From: Streptomyces taklimakanensis
GTDB taxonomy: Bacteria; Actinomycetota; Actinomycetes; Streptomycetales; Streptomycetaceae
Length of the DNA: 64,000 nt
Direction: 5' to 3'
NCBI RefSeq assembly: GCF_009709575.1
Contig: NZ_WIXO01000001.1
Coordinates: 1,178,001 to 1,242,000, forward strand
Shown: positions 46,597-53,653 of the stretch, in pieces
How positions within the stretch are numbered: position 1 is the first letter of the stretch
How the letters are laid out: every line of letters starts with the position of its first letter
Position numbers and translations under genes: made by a program
Notes under the pieces: generated by a model
What the model saw: only the letters and a program-made list of their open reading frames with translations
What the model was told of the DNA's origin: nothing
Database searches by the model: none

Positions 46597-46602
46597 AATC
46601 TA
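46597..46602 (-). promoter_or_regulatory. Possible -10 box of the liv operon
   Basis: TAGATT on the minus strand; the best -35 candidate TTGGCC lies 15 nt upstream, which is short of optimal. Confidence 0.4.
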
Positions 46603-46876
46603 TTGCCCAAGGGGGCTGGCCAAACAGGTGAGAGCGGCAGATGTGATCTCCCTGTGACCTGCGCCATGTGCCGGAAACAGAACACTCCTTACCGGAGATC
46701 GGACAGAAAGGGAAAGATCATCAAAGGCCGGGCCGGCCGAATTCCGACTCCTCCGCCGAAGTCCCCACTCCCACCGACCTCGTGACGGCAGCGCACCCGG
46801 ACGCCACCGCGCCGCCACGTCCCCGCCCCTCCCCAAAGGACACCCCCCGTCCGGCCGCACGGCCGCGATACACCGA
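46603..46876. other. Intergenic region between livK promoter and pdtaR terminator
   Basis: About 270 nt with markedly lower GC around 46620-46750 (for example GGGAAAGATCATCAAAGG). No credible gene. It may hold further livK control sites; nothing definite seen. Confidence 0.45.
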
Positions 46877-46904
46877 CGCCCCGGCCCCGGGAGGGGCCGG
46901 GGCG
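46877..46904 (-). terminator. pdtaR terminator
   Basis: Perfect 12-bp stem (46877-46888 with 46893-46904) closed by a GGGA tetraloop, 14 nt beyond the pdtaR stop. Confidence 0.8.
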
Positions 46905-46917
46905 GGAACGCCCGGCG

Positions 46918-47601
46918 TCACTTCCGCTGCTGTTGCCTCTTCTCCTCCGCGTCCTGGATCACGGCCTCCGCCACCTGCCTCATCGACAGCCGCCGGTCCA
47001 TCGAGGTCTTCTGGATCCACCGGAACGCCGCCGGCTCCGACAGCCCGTACTGCGTCTGCAACAGCCCCTTGGCCCGGTCCACCAGCTTGCGCGTCTCCAG
47101 CCGCTGCGCCAGGTCCGCGACCTCCTGCGTCAGCACCCTCATCTCGTTGAACCGCGACACCGCCATCTCGATGGCGGGCACGACGTCGCTCTTGCTGAAC
47201 GGCTTCACCAGGTACGCCATCGCCCCCGCGTCCCGCGCCCGCTCCACCAGTTCGCGCTGCGAGAACGCCGTCAGCATCAACACCGGCGCGATCGCCTCCT
47301 CGGCGATCCTCTCCGCCGCCGAGATGCCGTCGAGCACCGGCATCTTCACGTCCATGATCACCAGATCCGGGCGGTGCTCCCGCGCCAGGTCGACGGCGGT
47401 CTGCCCGTCCCCGGCCTCACCGACGACGGTGTAGCCCTCCTCCTCCAGCATCTCCTTGAGGTCCAGACGGATCAGCGCCTCGTCCTCGGCGATGACGACC
47501 CGCGTCGTCTCCGGCGGCACGTGCGCGCGCTCGCCGGCGCCGTCGTCGACGTCTTCGACGCTGTCGGGGCTGATGGGCTCGGGGGTGTCCGCGGTGCTCA
47601 C
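46918..47601 (-). CDS. pdtaR: ANTAR-domain response regulator PdtaR
   Basis: A 227-aa regulator. The receiver domain (about 34-150) has acidic pocket E39/D40, phospho-acceptor D84 (IMDVKMP), T111 and K133 (LVKPF). The ANTAR RNA-binding domain (about 155-215) shows RKLVDRAKGLLQTQYGLSEPAAFRWIQKTSMDRRLSMRQVAEAVI. ANTAR proteins bind paired hexaloop hairpins and stop terminator formation; the Mycobacterium PdtaR partner kinase PdtaS is not encoded here. A Gln/Arg/Lys tail follows. GTG 47601 follows GAGGAG. It reads away from the tRNA gene. Confidence 0.95.
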   Translation of the reverse strand: MSTADTPEPISPDSVEDVDDGAGERAHVPPETTRVVIAEDEALIRLDLKEMLEEEGYTVVGEAGDGQTAVDLAREHRPDLVIMDVKMPVLDGISAAERIAEEAIAPVLMLTAFSQRELVERARDAGAMAYLVKPFSKSDVVPAIEMAVSRFNEMRVLTQEVADLAQRLETRKLVDRAKGLLQTQYGLSEPAAFRWIQKTSMDRRLSMRQVAEAVIQDAEEKRQQQRK

Positions 47602-47652
47602 TGGGCTCCTCGTTTTCCGGCCAGGTGGACCACATGAGCCTACCTAGTTCCT

Positions 47653-47667
47653 GTAAGGTGTACCTAC
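47653..47667. promoter_or_regulatory. 15-bp near-palindrome upstream of pdtaR / tRNA
   Basis: GTAAGGTGTACCTAC is symmetric except at one pair around the central base, with a TACCTA repeated nearby at 47641-47646. It sits between the divergent pdtaR and tRNA starts and could be an operator or a tRNA promoter element. Confidence 0.4.
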
Positions 47668-47697
47668 GTCGGGATGGCCTGGCCTTCGATTCCCATG

Positions 47698-47772
47698 GCC
47701 CCGGTAGCCCAATTGGCAGCAGGCAATGGATTCAAAACCCATACAGTGTCGGTTCGAGTCCGACCCGGGGCA
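47698..47772 (+). tRNA. tRNA-Leu (anticodon CAA), short variable arm
   Basis: 75 nt. Acceptor GCCCCGG (47698-47704) pairs with CCGGGGC (47765-47771), discriminator A. The T arm GTCGG-TTCGAGT-CCGAC is perfect. Anticodon loop TTCAAAA (47731-47737) gives CAA at 47733-47735. The anticodon stem ATGGA/CCCAT has an A-C mismatch next to the loop. The variable region is ACAGT, only 5 nt, whereas leucine tRNAs normally have a long type II arm. The D loop is expanded. CCA is not encoded. Anticodon assigns leucine (TTG), but the class I shape makes charging identity uncertain. Confidence 0.85.
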
Positions 47773-48250
47773 CTTTCCCTTCGTTTCCAAGGTCGCGAGC
47801 GACCTCGGGAATCCCGCCGGTCAGGGGTAACCACCCCCCCTGCGCCGCTCCGTGCGGGCACCGCTCCGTACACACCCGCGAGCATGTACGGCCTCGACGC
47901 CCGCGGGCACGTAACCCACACTCGTCGGCCGGGGACGCGGCCTCGACTCGGTGACGGCCGCACCGGCCCTCGTCCACGGCGCACAGGCCCTCACCCGCTG
48001 ATCGCCTGCGCCGACGCCCGGCCCGGCCCGATCGACACGTGCCGTGATGCGACCACCGCCGTCCCGCCGGCCGCGACGCCCACCGTGTACCGGCACAGGA
48101 CTGTGTGACGTTCGCCTCCCGCGGCACGCCCCGGGCGGGGAACACGAGCGGCGCGTCGTCCCGGCCCCCTGGCAGCGGCAGGTCGTCGACGAACATCCGT
48201 GGGCGCCGGTCCGGGGTCCGGTCCGCTCCGACGGCTGCCGGATCACCGAA
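47773..48250. other. Intergenic region between the tRNA and the pyk terminator
   Basis: About 480 nt with no convincing coding frame. A short stem AGGTCG/CGACCT (47790-47805) may end the tRNA transcript. Sequence is otherwise GC-rich and unremarkable. Confidence 0.5.
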
Positions 48251-48295
48251 GGAGGCCCCGGCCGCCGTTGGCGCGGGACGGCGGCCGGGGCCTCC
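48251..48295 (-). terminator. pyk terminator
   Basis: Perfect 18-bp stem GGAGGCCCCGGCCGCCGT (48251-48268) with 48278-48295, 9-nt loop, 32 nt after the pyk stop. Confidence 0.85.
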
Positions 48296-48327
48296 GGCTC
48301 GTGGGGTCGGCCCGGTGGGGCGACGGA

Positions 48328-49761
48328 TCAGCGTCCGGGGTCGCTCTCGCCGATGTGGTGGACGCGGACCATGTTGGTGGTGCCGGGGACTCCCGGCGGG
48401 GAGCCCGCGGTGACGATCACCTTGTCGCCCTCGCGGCAGCGGCCGATCCGCAACAGGTGCTCGTCGACCTGTCGGACCATCTCGTCGGTGGTCCGCACGG
48501 TGGGCCCGAGGAAGGTCTCCACACCCCAGGTCAGGTTGAGCCTGGCGCGGGTGGCCGGGTCGGGGGTGAAGGCGAGGACGGGGATGGGCGAGCGGTAGCG
48601 GGAGAGCCTGCGGACGGTGTCGCCGGACTGAGTGAAGGCGACGAGGAACCTGGCGCCGAGGAAGTCGCCCATCTCGGCGGCGGCGCGGGCGACGGCGCCG
48701 CCCTGGGTGCGGGGCTTACCGCCCTCGGTGAGTGGGGACAGCCCCTTGGCGAGCATGTTCTCCTCGGCGGCCACGACGATGCGGCTCATGGTCCTGACCG
48801 TCTCGACGGGGTACTTGCCGACACTGGTCTCGCCGGAGAGCATCACGGCGTCGGTGCCGTCCATGACGGCGTTGGCGACGTCGGACACCTCGGCGCGGGT
48901 GGGCCTGGAGGAGTCGACCATCGAGTCGAGCATCTGGGTGGCGACGATCACGGGTTTGGCGTTGCGTCGGGCGAGTTCGACGGCGCGTTTCTGCACCATC
49001 GGGACGGCCTCCAGGGGCATCTCGACGCCGAGGTCGCCGCGGGCGACCATGAGGCCGTCGAAGGCGGCGACGATGTCGTGGAGGTTCCGCACCGCCTGGG
49101 GCTTCTCGATCTTGGCTATGACGGGGAGCCGGCGTTCCTCCTCCTTCATGACGCGGTGGACGTCGGCGATGTCGTGTCCACCGCGCACGAAGGAGAGAGC
49201 CACGACGTCCACGCCGGTGCGCAGCGCCCAGCGCAGGTCGTCGACGTCCTTGTCGGAGAGGGCGGGCACGGAGACGGCGACGCCGGGGAGGTTCAGGCCC
49301 TTGTGGTCGGAGACCATGCCGCCTTCGACGACCTTGGTGCGGACGCGGGGACCGTCGACGGCGGTGACCTCCAGGGCGACGCGCCCGTCGTCGACGAGGA
49401 TCGCCTCTCCGGGGGAGACGTCCTCGGCGAGACCCTCGTAGGTGGTGCCGCAGTGCTCGCGGTCGCCCTCGACGTCCTCGGTGGTGATGGTGAACTCGTC
49501 GCCGCGTTCGAGGAGTACGGGGCCTTCGCGGAATCGTCCGAGTCGGATCTTCGGGCCTTGAAGGTCGGCGAGGATGCCGACGCTGCGTCCGGTCTCCTCC
49601 GCCGCGCGGCGCACCCGGTGGTACCTCTCCTCGTGTTCGGCGTGGCTGCCGTGGCTGAGGTTGAGGCGTGCGACGTCCATTCCGGCTTCGACGAGCGCCC
49701 TGATCTGCTCGTACGAGTCGGTGGCGGGTCCGAGTGTGCAGACGATTTTGGCGCGGCGCAT
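48328..49761 (-). CDS. pyk: Pyruvate kinase
   Basis: A 477-aa pyruvate kinase, catalysing phosphoenolpyruvate plus ADP to pyruvate plus ATP in the last step of glycolysis. Family blocks are KIVCTLGPATDSYEQIRALVEAGMDVARLNLSHGSH, ADLQGPKIRLG, DGRVALEV, PVIAKIEKPQAVRN (catalytic Lys), VARGDLGVEMPLEAVPMVQKRAV, ATQMLDSMVDSSRPTRAEVSDVANAVMDGTDAVMLSGETSVGKYPVETV and the C-terminal FTQSGDTVRRLSRYR. The ATG at 49761 (MRRAKIVCTLG) follows TAAGG. Streptomyces usually has two pyk genes, and this position next to pdtaR matches pyk1 as I remember it. Confidence 0.97.
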   Translation of the reverse strand: MRRAKIVCTLGPATDSYEQIRALVEAGMDVARLNLSHGSHAEHEERYHRVRRAAEETGRSVGILADLQGPKIRLGRFREGPVLLERGDEFTITTEDVEGDREHCGTTYEGLAEDVSPGEAILVDDGRVALEVTAVDGPRVRTKVVEGGMVSDHKGLNLPGVAVSVPALSDKDVDDLRWALRTGVDVVALSFVRGGHDIADVHRVMKEEERRLPVIAKIEKPQAVRNLHDIVAAFDGLMVARGDLGVEMPLEAVPMVQKRAVELARRNAKPVIVATQMLDSMVDSSRPTRAEVSDVANAVMDGTDAVMLSGETSVGKYPVETVRTMSRIVVAAEENMLAKGLSPLTEGGKPRTQGGAVARAAAEMGDFLGARFLVAFTQSGDTVRRLSRYRSPIPVLAFTPDPATRARLNLTWGVETFLGPTVRTTDEMVRQVDEHLLRIGRCREGDKVIVTAGSPPGVPGTTNMVRVHHIGESDPGR

Positions 49762-50289
49762 GGCAGTGACCTTATGACTTACCTGTGGGTAGGGAACTGT
49801 GGGGAGACAACTGTTCAACAAGCGTTTCTCATAAGGCCGTCGACAACCAGTGAAATGGGCGCGGTATTGCTCGGATGAGCATTCGCGTCGTGTCGAGCGA
49901 CAGAGGACGGACGTGCGTTCCGGGGAGTTCCGAAGTCGTCCGCGCGCATTACCGCCGTGCGACATTTCGCGACTCCTCACCGGGGTTCGCCCCGGGCCGT
50001 ACCGCGACCACCGGGGCGGACGACGACCGGTCCGTGCCGGCGGTGAACGACCGCCGGGCGAACGGGGGGACCGCCCCGGCGCGGTCCGCCTCGGTGGACC
50101 GGCGGCCGGTGCGCGAGGAAGTCCCGGTCCTCCGACCGACCGGACCGACTCCCGCGGTGGGCCCCGGGCGGTTCCGTGGCGACGGTCCGGGGCCGGATGT
50201 TCCTCCCGCCCCCGGGCCGTCACGCACGCGACGACTCCACACTGTTATCGTCCGGTCACCGAGCCGGTCCGAAGAGTCATGGGGGATGC
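49762..50289. other. 528-nt divergent region between pyk and the WXG-like cassette
   Basis: Promoters of both units must lie here. Sequence around 49780-49880 is AT-richer (CAAGCGTTTCTCATAAGG), consistent with the pyk promoter. No gene seen; frames that cross it show no family sequence. Confidence 0.5.
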
Positions 50290-50739
50290 ATGTCGTTCGA
50301 CGAGGAATGGGCCACTCTGGTGGCCAGGGCTTCGGAGCAGGGCGGCGTACGGACACAGCCGAACAGCGCCGGCCCCGGTGGGGACGGTGGACGGCACGAC
50401 CTGTCGACCAGCCAGGACGAGCTGGGCGCCATCGGGCACGACGCCTACGTGTTGTTCGGACGGTTACGGAAGGACGGCGACATCGCCCGCGAGTCCAGCG
50501 ACACCGCCTCCGTCACCCTGAAGAACGCCGACTTCACCCTGGGCGAAGAACTCGGTCTCACCATCGGCGTGTGGAACTCCCAGCTCAAGACGTTGCTGCA
50601 GTCCTGCGCGCACATCTCCAACCACCTCGATTACAGCGCGAAGTCCTACGCCCGGCAGGACAAGGAGATCGAGGCCCGGATGCGGCACCGCGACGGCTCG
50701 GCCATGTCGGTGTCCGAGATCGAGCGGTACTACAGGTGA
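50290..50739 (+). CDS. Small ESX/WXG100-like helical protein; gene contains a TTA codon
   Basis: A 149-aa soluble protein, mostly helical, with no signal peptide. Two long helices (DELGAIGHDAYVLFGRLRKDGDIA and GLTIGVWNSQLKTLLQSCAHISNHLDYSAKSYARQDKEIEARM) flank a short linker, as in ESAT-6/WXG100 hairpins, and Y120-A-R-Q-D124 fits the Y-x-x-x-D/E type VII secretion signal. Codon 59 is TTA (50464-50466), the rare leucine codon read by the bldA tRNA in Streptomyces, so expression may be tied to development. GGGGG precedes the ATG. I recall near-identical gene pairs as conserved hypotheticals in Streptomyces. The 766-aa gene starts 27 nt later. Confidence 0.82.
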   Translation: MSFDEEWATLVARASEQGGVRTQPNSAGPGGDGGRHDLSTSQDELGAIGHDAYVLFGRLRKDGDIARESSDTASVTLKNADFTLGEELGLTIGVWNSQLKTLLQSCAHISNHLDYSAKSYARQDKEIEARMRHRDGSAMSVSEIERYYR

Positions 50740-50766
50740 CGGGCGGAGAACCGGGGGAACAGCGTC

Positions 50767-53067
50767 ATGGCCAAGTTGACCTTCAGCGATCTGTACGGCG
50801 TCTCCTTCTCCACCCTGGCGGCGGCGGTCTCGGACTGGGAATCGATGGTCACCAAGCTGGAGACGCTGGCGGACGACGCCCGCACCGGCATGGCGGCCAA
50901 GGCCGACAAGGCGGAGTGGAGCGGTGAGAACGCGGAGGTCACCAAGCCGTTCGTCCACAAGACCGCCAAGGAGTTCGACGACGCGGCAGCCCAGGCCAAG
51001 AGCGTCAAGAACATCCTCAAGGACGCGCACGCCGACCTGAAGGCCGTCCAGTCCGACCTGAAGAAAGAGGTCGAGGAAGGGCGCAAGCAGGGGATCCGGG
51101 TGGTGGACAGCGGTGACGGAACCGTACGGTGCGCTTTCGACCGTCAGCCGGACAACAGCCCTCCCTCCGAGGAGCAACGGCGAGCCGGGGAGGACTTGGC
51201 GGCTCGGATCGACCGGTTGATCGTGCGGGCGGCGGAGATCGACGACCTGGCCGCGCGGGCTTTGAAGAGGGTGCACGGCGGTGACACCCACAACTTCGGG
51301 CACGCCACCTACACGTCGTTCGACGAGGTCGAGGCCGAACGGGCCCTTGAGCTGGCGAAGCTGGGCCCGAAGATGTCCGCCGACCAGTACCGTGAGTTCA
51401 ACGATCTGATGACCTTCAACGCCCGGGACCCGGAGTTCTCCACCTCCTTCTACAAGGGCCTGGGCGGCCCCGAGGAGGCCCTGCGCTTCTACGGCCGCAT
51501 GTCGCTCGACGGCACGCTGGGTGACGGGGAGGAGAACAAGGAACGTCTGGCACTGTCCCGTGAACTCCAGCGGAACATGGGCATCGCGCTGGCCACAGCC
51601 ACCGATCCGGACAACAGGACGCATCTGCCGGCCGGTTGGGGTGACGAGTTCCGCAAGCTCGGCACCCAACAGATCGAGCTGGAACCGGGAGCGTTCGGTC
51701 GGCAGCCGTACGGATACCAGGTCCTCGGCGGAATGCTGCGGTACGGGAACTACGACGCGGACTTCCTCACCCCGATCGCGGAACACGTCACCCAGCTCCA
51801 CCACGAGGAACCCATGCGGTTCATGTCGAACAAGCCGGTGGGCACGGGGGACCTGGACCTCGGCTACAACCCGTCCGGCAAGGGCGGTGCCGGCTACGAC
51901 CCGTTGACGAGCGTCCTGGAGGCGCTGGGGCACAGCCCGGAGGCGTTGGAGAAGTTCTTCACCGGCGAACCGACGGTGTACCGGGAAGACGGCACGGTGA
52001 ACCCGGACAAGAAAGCGGAGCTGGGCTACACATACAAGGAAGAACTCCTCAAGAAGGACTTCCCCTGGCCACCGGACACCCTGGCGATGCCGGGCCTGGA
52101 GGGCTCGGAAGACGCCTTCAAGCACGGCCCCAACGCGCTCGGTCACGCGTTGGAGGCCGCGGCCACCGGGCGCGCGTACGACAGCGACTCGACGGAACCG
52201 ATCGAGCACACGGCGGAGCGTGCGGAGTTCGTCGAGTACCTGGTGTCGCACTTCGGCGAGAACCCCGACCTGATCCGCCACAACGAGAACGGGGAGGCGA
52301 AGGACCTGAAGTCCGGCCCGCTCCACGTGCTACGGGACAGTCTCGGCAACATCACCGCCGAGTACATGGGCGACTTCCAACGCGTGATGTACGGGGACGA
52401 TCCGTCGGACCGTTTCCCGATCAACGGCGTACCGGCGGTCTTCGAGAACAGCAGTCATGTGATGCGGTTCCTCGGCGAGGTGGGACAGGACCCGAACGCC
52501 TACGCCACGGTCACCGGTGCCCAGCAGGCGTACACGACGCTGATGGTGGATCGGACCATCAACGAGGAAACGCAGTCGACGGTTTCCCTGGAACAGCGGG
52601 TCAGCAACGCGGTCGCCCCCGGCGCCGTGATGGCGGGGATCATGAGCGAGGCCCGCGCCGACGCCGTCCACGACTACAACACTGCGGTGGTCAAGGACTT
52701 CAACGAGGCCGCAGCGGAAAAGGGAAAGTGGGTCACCCGCACCGTCGAACTGGGGACTTCCCTCATTCCGCAGCGTGTCCCCGTAGTGGGCGAGGTCGCC
52801 AACTGGCTGGCAGAGGACATCACCGAAAGCGTGGTGAAGAGCGCCGAGAGAGACGTCATCGATATCGGAGAAGATGGAAGCCGGGATTACACCAAAGGGC
52901 GTGACGCAGCCATCGACGCAGCCAAGGAGGCCGTCGCGCGCGCAACGAGAGACCATCCGAACATCAACCCCGAAACCATCAGAGACATTCAGGAGGAAGT
53001 TCGCACCCAGACGGGAAACAGCCACAGCGAAGGGGTAAATTTGAGATCTTCCGGTGATGCCTCGTGA
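50767..53067 (+). CDS. Large WXG-hinge protein, candidate type VII secretion substrate
   Basis: A 766-aa protein. Residues 1-105 form a helical hairpin with W51-S-G53 at the turn (helix-WxG-helix, as in LXG/ESX substrates) and a Lys/Glu-rich coiled tail. The middle (about 180-560) is a conserved alpha-helical region unknown to me by name (GDEFRKLG, FGRQPYGYQVLGGMLRYGNYD, DPLTSVLEALGHSPEALEKFF, FEFVEYLVSHFG-like). The C-terminus has a mild hydrophobic patch (SLIPQRVPVVGEVANWLAEDI, about 660-680) and a charged tail. No nuclease or other toxin motif was recognised. Codon GC falls in the last 250 nt. Function unknown; a secreted effector or cell-surface protein is inferred from the N-terminus and the coupled lipoprotein. 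Confidence 0.85.
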   Translation: MAKLTFSDLYGVSFSTLAAAVSDWESMVTKLETLADDARTGMAAKADKAEWSGENAEVTKPFVHKTAKEFDDAAAQAKSVKNILKDAHADLKAVQSDLKKEVEEGRKQGIRVVDSGDGTVRCAFDRQPDNSPPSEEQRRAGEDLAARIDRLIVRAAEIDDLAARALKRVHGGDTHNFGHATYTSFDEVEAERALELAKLGPKMSADQYREFNDLMTFNARDPEFSTSFYKGLGGPEEALRFYGRMSLDGTLGDGEENKERLALSRELQRNMGIALATATDPDNRTHLPAGWGDEFRKLGTQQIELEPGAFGRQPYGYQVLGGMLRYGNYDADFLTPIAEHVTQLHHEEPMRFMSNKPVGTGDLDLGYNPSGKGGAGYDPLTSVLEALGHSPEALEKFFTGEPTVYREDGTVNPDKKAELGYTYKEELLKKDFPWPPDTLAMPGLEGSEDAFKHGPNALGHALEAAATGRAYDSDSTEPIEHTAERAEFVEYLVSHFGENPDLIRHNENGEAKDLKSGPLHVLRDSLGNITAEYMGDFQRVMYGDDPSDRFPINGVPAVFENSSHVMRFLGEVGQDPNAYATVTGAQQAYTTLMVDRTINEETQSTVSLEQRVSNAVAPGAVMAGIMSEARADAVHDYNTAVVKDFNEAAAEKGKWVTRTVELGTSLIPQRVPVVGEVANWLAEDITESVVKSAERDVIDIGEDGSRDYTKGRDAAIDAAKEAVARATRDHPNINPETIRDIQEEVRTQTGNSHSEGVNLRSSGDAS

Positions 53068-53597
53068 GCATGGGAAACATTCGAAGGATCGGTTTTTTCG
53101 CTCCCGTGGCCTCCCTGCTGCTGACAGTAGCAGCGTGCGGGGAGGCCCAGGAAAAACGAGAGTACGCCATTCCGAGTTCTCTGTGCGATGTGGACGTGAA
53201 GCCGGCTACACTCTCCCCTTTCCTGCCCCCCGGCAAGGACATAACCCTGACCGAAGAGGGAACGGACGATTTCAGGAAAACATGCAGCGTGTCGGTCAAC
53301 GGCAATGTGATATTCGAGGTGAAGCGGGAGTGGTGGGAAGAAGGATGGTCAACTCGACGCTTCGCCACCGTACACGCCTATGTGAAACCTGATCACCAGA
53401 CGCCCGACGAGAATTATGTCTACTCGGACAGGAGTGGACTCGGCGTGGTGCGCTGCAGCCCCGAAGAAGATGACCAGGACTTGTTCATTGTGGCCAAAGC
53501 AGATGAGAACACGGCTGACGCGGAAGCCATGAGGAAGTTCCTCGCCGAGTACCACGCTTCCTTGGCAGGGCACGCCCCTTGCGACGAAGTGGAGTGA
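53064..53597 (+). CDS. Lipoprotein coupled to the WXG-hinge protein
   Basis: A 177-aa lipoprotein: leader RRIGFFAPVASLLLTVAAC with lipobox Cys25, then a domain with two conserved-looking Cys (SSLCDVDV, RKTCSVSV) and later VRCSPEED and HAPCDEVE, so four Cys that can form disulfides. Its GTG (53064) overlaps the stop of the 766-aa gene by 4 nt, implying coupled translation. GC is visibly below the window average and codons such as ATA, AAA and TTT are used more. By position it could be an immunity protein, a surface anchor or a chaperone for the large protein. No named family recognised. Confidence 0.85.
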   Translation: MSMGNIRRIGFFAPVASLLLTVAACGEAQEKREYAIPSSLCDVDVKPATLSPFLPPGKDITLTEEGTDDFRKTCSVSVNGNVIFEVKREWWEEGWSTRRFATVHAYVKPDHQTPDENYVYSDRSGLGVVRCSPEEDDQDLFIVAKADENTADAEAMRKFLAEYHASLAGHAPCDEVE

Positions 53598-53599
53598 CT

Positions 53600-53653
53600 C
53601 GGCACCGGTGTGGGCGAGACCACCTACAAACGGTCTCGCCCACACCGGTGCCG
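53600..53653. terminator. Strong bidirectional terminator, WXG cassette / pepN
   Basis: Perfect 22-bp stem (53600-53621 with 53632-53653) around loop ACCTACAAAC. The right arm touches the pepN stop codon and the left lies 2 nt after the lipoprotein stop, so it serves both convergent units. Confidence 0.9.

Noticed and set aside
47821..48246. Minus-strand frame between tRNA and pyk (about 141 codons)
   Set aside because: No ribosome site or family sequence, and flat codon use; treated as intergenic.
49875..50927. Plus-strand frame overlapping the small ESX-like gene
   Set aside because: Out of frame with the well supported 149-aa gene; composition typical of shadows.
50767..53067. Nuclease or other named toxin domain in the large WXG protein
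   Set aside because: No HNH, ADP-ribosyltransferase, deaminase or RHS motif found by eye; a toxin role remains inference only.
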